The notes under the pieces were generated by a model that saw only the letters and a list, made by a program, of their open reading frames with translations, was not told the DNA's origin and did no database searches. The translations under genes and the position numbers were made by a program. This document shows, piece after piece, positions 14,095-16,132 of a stretch of DNA of 16,132 nucleotides. How positions within the stretch are numbered: position 1 is the stretch's first letter; the number at the start of each line of letters is the position of its first letter. The DNA comes from Verrucomicrobiota bacterium (GTDB taxonomy: Bacteria > Verrucomicrobiota > Verrucomicrobiia > Opitutales > Opitutaceae): the NCBI GenBank assembly GCA_030916665.1, contig JAUPWC010000067.1:1-16132 (forward strand), given 5' to 3'.

Positions 14095-14796
14095 TCACTC
14101 CGCCAGCCGGTGCGCCCGCGCAGCGATGCGTTCGACCAGCGCGACGCGCTGCTCCGGGGTTGTCGGGTTGAGACAGGGCTTGGCCATGAGGGCTAGCGCA
14201 TCACCCCGCTTTACGAGCCAGCCCCAGCCGTCGGGCACATCAGGGGACGTAAGGATTCCTTCCTCGGTCACGACATACAACAGGCTGGCCGCGCGCCACC
14301 GGCTGAGCTTGGCGAATTTCGTGCCGTCATGGAGCTTCCGCTGGGCCGCGCGCAACTCCGCCTCGATCCGGTCGTGGGGGTCGTGCCTCAGCCCGCGCAG
14401 GTCGTAGGCGTCGAACTCGGCGAACAGCTCCTCGCCTCGCCGCAAATCCGGTCGATGGCCGGCGATCAGTGCGCGCAATTCCGCCAGGCGTCCGGCCAAC
14501 GCGGCGATGTGCTCCTCCGCACCCGTCTCGGCTGCGCTGTCGCGCAGGAAATCCGACCGCGAGGCCTTGCACTCAAACACGACCGTGAAAGCCCCTTCCG
14601 ACAGCGACCGCGGCGTGGCGGCGACGACGTCGGCCCGGTAGTTGGCTCGCGGCAGTCTCACCTCCGTCGCCGCCAGCACCAACCGCCGCGCCCGCGCCCA
14701 GGCGAGCGCCAACCGCTTCAGATTGCGGTGCGCGGCACTTTCGCCGCCGGAAGATGGAGAGTTCGCAGTCACGGCAAAAGGATAGCACGGCCGCAT
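14095..14796 (-). CDS. PD-(D/E)XK-type nuclease-like protein (MmcB-like), unknown function
   Basis: 233 residues. After a helical N-terminus (AAHRNLKRLALAWARARR, 21-38), the sequence runs TEVRLPRANYRADVVAATPR (44-63) and then VVFECKASRSDFLRD (72-86). This matches the restriction-nuclease core E...D56...E75-x-K77, as in MmcB-type DNA-repair proteins (RADVMA...EIKSSxxDF). Residues about 90-180 form a charged, probably helical insertion. A closing SLLYVVTEEGILTSPDVPDGWGWLV segment is also MmcB-like. The start at 14796 is supported by a G-rich Shine-Dalgarno (CAGGGGGCTGTC before the ATG), rare in this window; a GTG 24 bases further in has none. No methylase, integrase or cas genes are near, so the role (repair or defence) is open. 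Confidence 0.6.
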   Translation of the reverse strand: MRPCYPFAVTANSPSSGGESAAHRNLKRLALAWARARRLVLAATEVRLPRANYRADVVAATPRSLSEGAFTVVFECKASRSDFLRDSAAETGAEEHIAALAGRLAELRALIAGHRPDLRRGEELFAEFDAYDLRGLRHDPHDRIEAELRAAQRKLHDGTKFAKLSRWRAASLLYVVTEEGILTSPDVPDGWGWLVKRGDALALMAKPCLNPTTPEQRVALVERIAARAHRLAE

Positions 14797-15038
14797 GACA
14801 GCCCCCTGTCAGGATAAAGATCTCCGGAGCAAACTCCGGGGCATTTCAACAAGACAACTTCTGCCCGGTTATGTGGGAGCGCGCTTGCTCGCGACTGGTT
14901 TGCGTCGCGTGCAAGCACGCTCCCACAACTTCCGACCAGTCGAAGCTAGCTTCGGAGTATGCGACCCAAGGGAAATAAATGCGGACGCCTACCGCGCCAG
15001 GCTGTCTTTCACCTCGGGCAACACGGGACTTTGGCCGA
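14797..15038. other. 242-base spacer with palindromes
   Basis: No coding signal. From left to right it has an imperfect hairpin (CTCCGGAG...CTCCGGGG, around 14822-14840), the REP-like palindrome (14872-14927), and a perfect 14-base palindrome CGAAGCTAGCTTCG (14941-14954). The promoter of the nuclease-like gene should be at its left end but is not evident. Confidence 0.5.
14872..14927. repeat. REP-like palindrome (TGTGGGAGCG...CGCTCCCACA)
   Basis: The two 24-base arms (14872-14895 and 14904-14927) match at 22 of 24 positions as reverse complements, with an eight-base loop. The arm begins TGTGGGAGCGCGCTTG and continues CTCGCGAC. This is very close to what I remember of the REP sequences of Pseudomonas (GTGGGAGC...GCTTGCTCGCGA), which are spread by RAYT transposases. 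No RAYT gene is in the window. Confidence 0.75.
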
Positions 15039-15380
15039 TCACCTGCCGCACTCGACGGTCATACCGAGCGGCAAACCGGGACATTGCCGGGCGATGGCGG
15101 TGGCCTCGTCGAGATCGGCGACCGCGAGCATGAAATACCCACCGACGATCTCCTTGCCCTCGGCATAAGGGCCGTCGGTCACGCGTTCGCCGCGAAGGCC
15201 CGAGACGACCCGGCCGGCGGTGCCGAGCGGGTTGGCATGTGCGACCTTGCCGCGGGCGGCGAGAGATTCAAACCAGTCGTTCCATTGCCGGGCGAGCTGG
15301 GCGCGCTGCTCCGGCGTGAGGTGGGCATGGACCTCAGCGCCGGAATTGCGGATCAGAAGGAGGAAGGATGCGGAGGTCAT
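15039..15380 (-). CDS. YciI-like (YCII-related, DGPF domain) protein
   Basis: 113 residues with a dimeric alpha-beta ferredoxin-like fold expected. Recognisable parts are MTSASFLLLIR at 1-11, the LTPEQRAQLARQWNDWFESLAARGKV helix near 21-46, and the DGPF-type motif VTDGPYAEGKEIVGGYFMLAVADLDEATAIARQCPGL near 67-103. Proteins with this motif often sit beside ECF sigma factors, but none is encoded here. The biochemical role is unknown; the fold is shared with dimeric ligand-binding or catalytic proteins. I placed the start at MTSASFLLLIR; the open frame extends 19 codons upstream without homology. ATG preceded by GCGCCC, no Shine-Dalgarno. Confidence 0.85.
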   Translation of the reverse strand: MTSASFLLLIRNSGAEVHAHLTPEQRAQLARQWNDWFESLAARGKVAHANPLGTAGRVVSGLRGERVTDGPYAEGKEIVGGYFMLAVADLDEATAIARQCPGLPLGMTVECGR

Positions 15381-15493
15381 GGGCGCGCGTGGGGGTTCAA
15401 GTGAACCGACGCACGAAATCAGCCGCAGCGGATACATTTCACGAAAATTCCTTGCTGAATGGGCTGCAACCGGTGGCCGCCCGTCCCGGCCCT

Positions 15494-15576
15494 CTGGATT
15501 CTTCGTTGCGCTCAGAATGACAGGTGAGGAAATCAGCCCTCTCTGCGTGTCATTCTGAGCGAAGCGAGGAATCCAG
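15494..15576. repeat. Inverted repeat of the TGTCATTCTGAGCG type
   Basis: The 29-base arms at 15494-15522 (CTGGATTCTTCGTTGCG..., ending AGAATGACA) and 15548-15576 (TGTCATTCTGAGCGAAGCG..., ending ATCCAG) are reverse complements at 26 of 29 positions, with 25 bases between. It is the better-preserved copy of the family seen at 4768-4861 and lies in the 274-base spacer between the YciI-like gene and the binding-protein gene. Confidence 0.8.
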
Positions 15577-15626
15577 TCTGTTCATCGCCAAGCCGCATTC
15601 ACGCTTTCATCCCGCCGTGGCGAGAC

Positions 15627-15647
15627 GCAAAAGCGGCTACAAGCCGC
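15627..15647 (-). terminator. Rho-independent terminator after the substrate-binding protein
   Basis: On the minus strand the stem GCGGCT/AGCCGC (15633-15647) with a three-base loop is followed by TTTTGC (15627-15632). It starts seven bases after the stop codon of the binding-protein gene. The T-run is short. Confidence 0.65.
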
Positions 15648-15654
15648 CGGCCCC

Positions 15655-16132
15655 TCACTTGGGCAGCCACTTCTCCCAGTTCTGCGCGAAAGCGTCCACG
15701 TTGTCCTTCGTGATCGCGGTCAGCTCGGTGTCCTCGATGGCCTTGGCCGGTGACTTCTTGAAATGGAGTTTCTCAATGAGCCGCTCCACCGCGCGCCAGC
15801 CGTAGCCATAGACATCCTGCGAGAGCAGCATCTGCACGTGGCCGCTGCGCACGTAGGGCAGTTGCGGCGGGAGCGCGTCCACCGACACGCACTGGATCGT
15901 GCCCGGCGGCCACTTGAGCGCGCGGTCGGTGAAGAGCGGCCAGCCGCCGAGAAAGCCCCAGCCCGTGATGTCGGGATTCGCCTGCATCACCTGCTCGATC
16001 TTAGCCACCGCATCGAGCGGGGTCTCCTTGTGGTAGAAAATGTCGAGCAGCCTGATGCCTGGGTGGCGCTTCGCCGCGGCGCGGAAGCCGGCGGCGCGCT
16101 GCTGCAGGTTCACGGCGTTGGGATTGCCGTCA
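15655..16132 (-). CDS. Periplasmic sugar-binding protein of an ABC transporter (RbsB-like), C-terminal part
   Basis: This gene enters from the right edge; 158 codons plus one base are visible and the start lies outside the window. A GTG in the visible part (16113) is internal, since the frame continues upstream as DGNPNAVNLQQRA. The sequence reads like periplasmic binding protein fold I: NLQQRAAGFRAAAKRHPGIRLLDIFYHKETPLDAVAKIEQVMQANPDITGWGFLGGWPLFTDRAL, then IQCVSVDALPPQLPYVRSGHVQMLLSQDVYGYGWRAVERLIE, and a C-terminal tail with a TKDNVDAFAQNW segment typical of the last helix. It probably binds a sugar for import. Transporter membrane and ATPase genes would be outside the window. Confidence 0.85.
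   Translation of the reverse strand, partial: DGNPNAVNLQQRAAGFRAAAKRHPGIRLLDIFYHKETPLDAVAKIEQVMQANPDITGWGFLGGWPLFTDRALKWPPGTIQCVSVDALPPQLPYVRSGHVQMLLSQDVYGYGWRAVERLIEKLHFKKSPAKAIEDTELTAITKDNVDAFAQNWEKWLPK

Noticed and set aside
14795..15133. 112-residue + strand open frame in the spacer before the YciI-like gene
   Set aside because: It runs through the REP-like palindrome and into the antisense of the YciI-like gene, with no coding character.

Overview
The window is about 16 kb of GC-rich bacterial chromosome that most resembles Verrucomicrobia, probably Opitutaceae. Three things point there. A 52-residue basic protein matches the small basic protein family of the Planctomycetes-Verrucomicrobia-Chlamydiae group. 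A Tat-exported Gfo/Idh/MocA oxidoreductase sits beside a DUF1080 (3-keto-disaccharide hydrolase type) protein, a pair greatly expanded in that group. The phosphofructokinase is of the pyrophosphate-dependent type. The assignment rests on family recognition, because there is no rRNA gene here to confirm it.

Layout, left to right. Positions 1-121 (-) hold the start of a dCMP deaminase gene, divergent from a + strand run: Nif3-like protein, type II dehydroquinase (aroQ), a stand-alone NusG-family factor and a predicted outer-membrane beta-barrel (208-2920). Converging on it is a pgsA-pgpA operon for phosphatidylglycerol synthesis (2930-4049, -). Then come coaD (+), trmL (-) and a single-domain response regulator (+) whose 3' end overlaps the 3' end of thrB. 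The - strand group rpoZ, smpB, thrB follows, with a terminator after rpoZ. Reading away from rpoZ are cutA, the small basic protein, a DedA membrane protein and a PPi-dependent phosphofructokinase (7695-10356). A tRNA-Arg(CCG) gene lies at 10519-10593 (-).

The right third is more accessory. It has a secreted BamE-like small protein, the Tat oxidoreductase and the DUF1080 protein (likely partners in periplasmic oxidation and cleavage of glycosides), then on the - strand DUF6172, a PD-(D/E)XK-type nuclease, a YciI-like protein, and at the right edge the 3' part of a sugar-binding ABC-type periplasmic protein.

Most of the window is housekeeping. The less ordinary signals are in the spaces between genes. 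There are four different dispersed-repeat types: elements built from 9-base units, a REP-like palindrome, TGTCATTCTGAGCG-type inverted repeats, and a GATTGCTTCGTCG...CTCGCAATGAC arm. In addition, nearly all genes lack a Shine-Dalgarno sequence, and many start codons are directly preceded by C-runs (CCCATG). I found no CRISPR array, prophage, insertion sequence with a transposase, or recognisable defence system.
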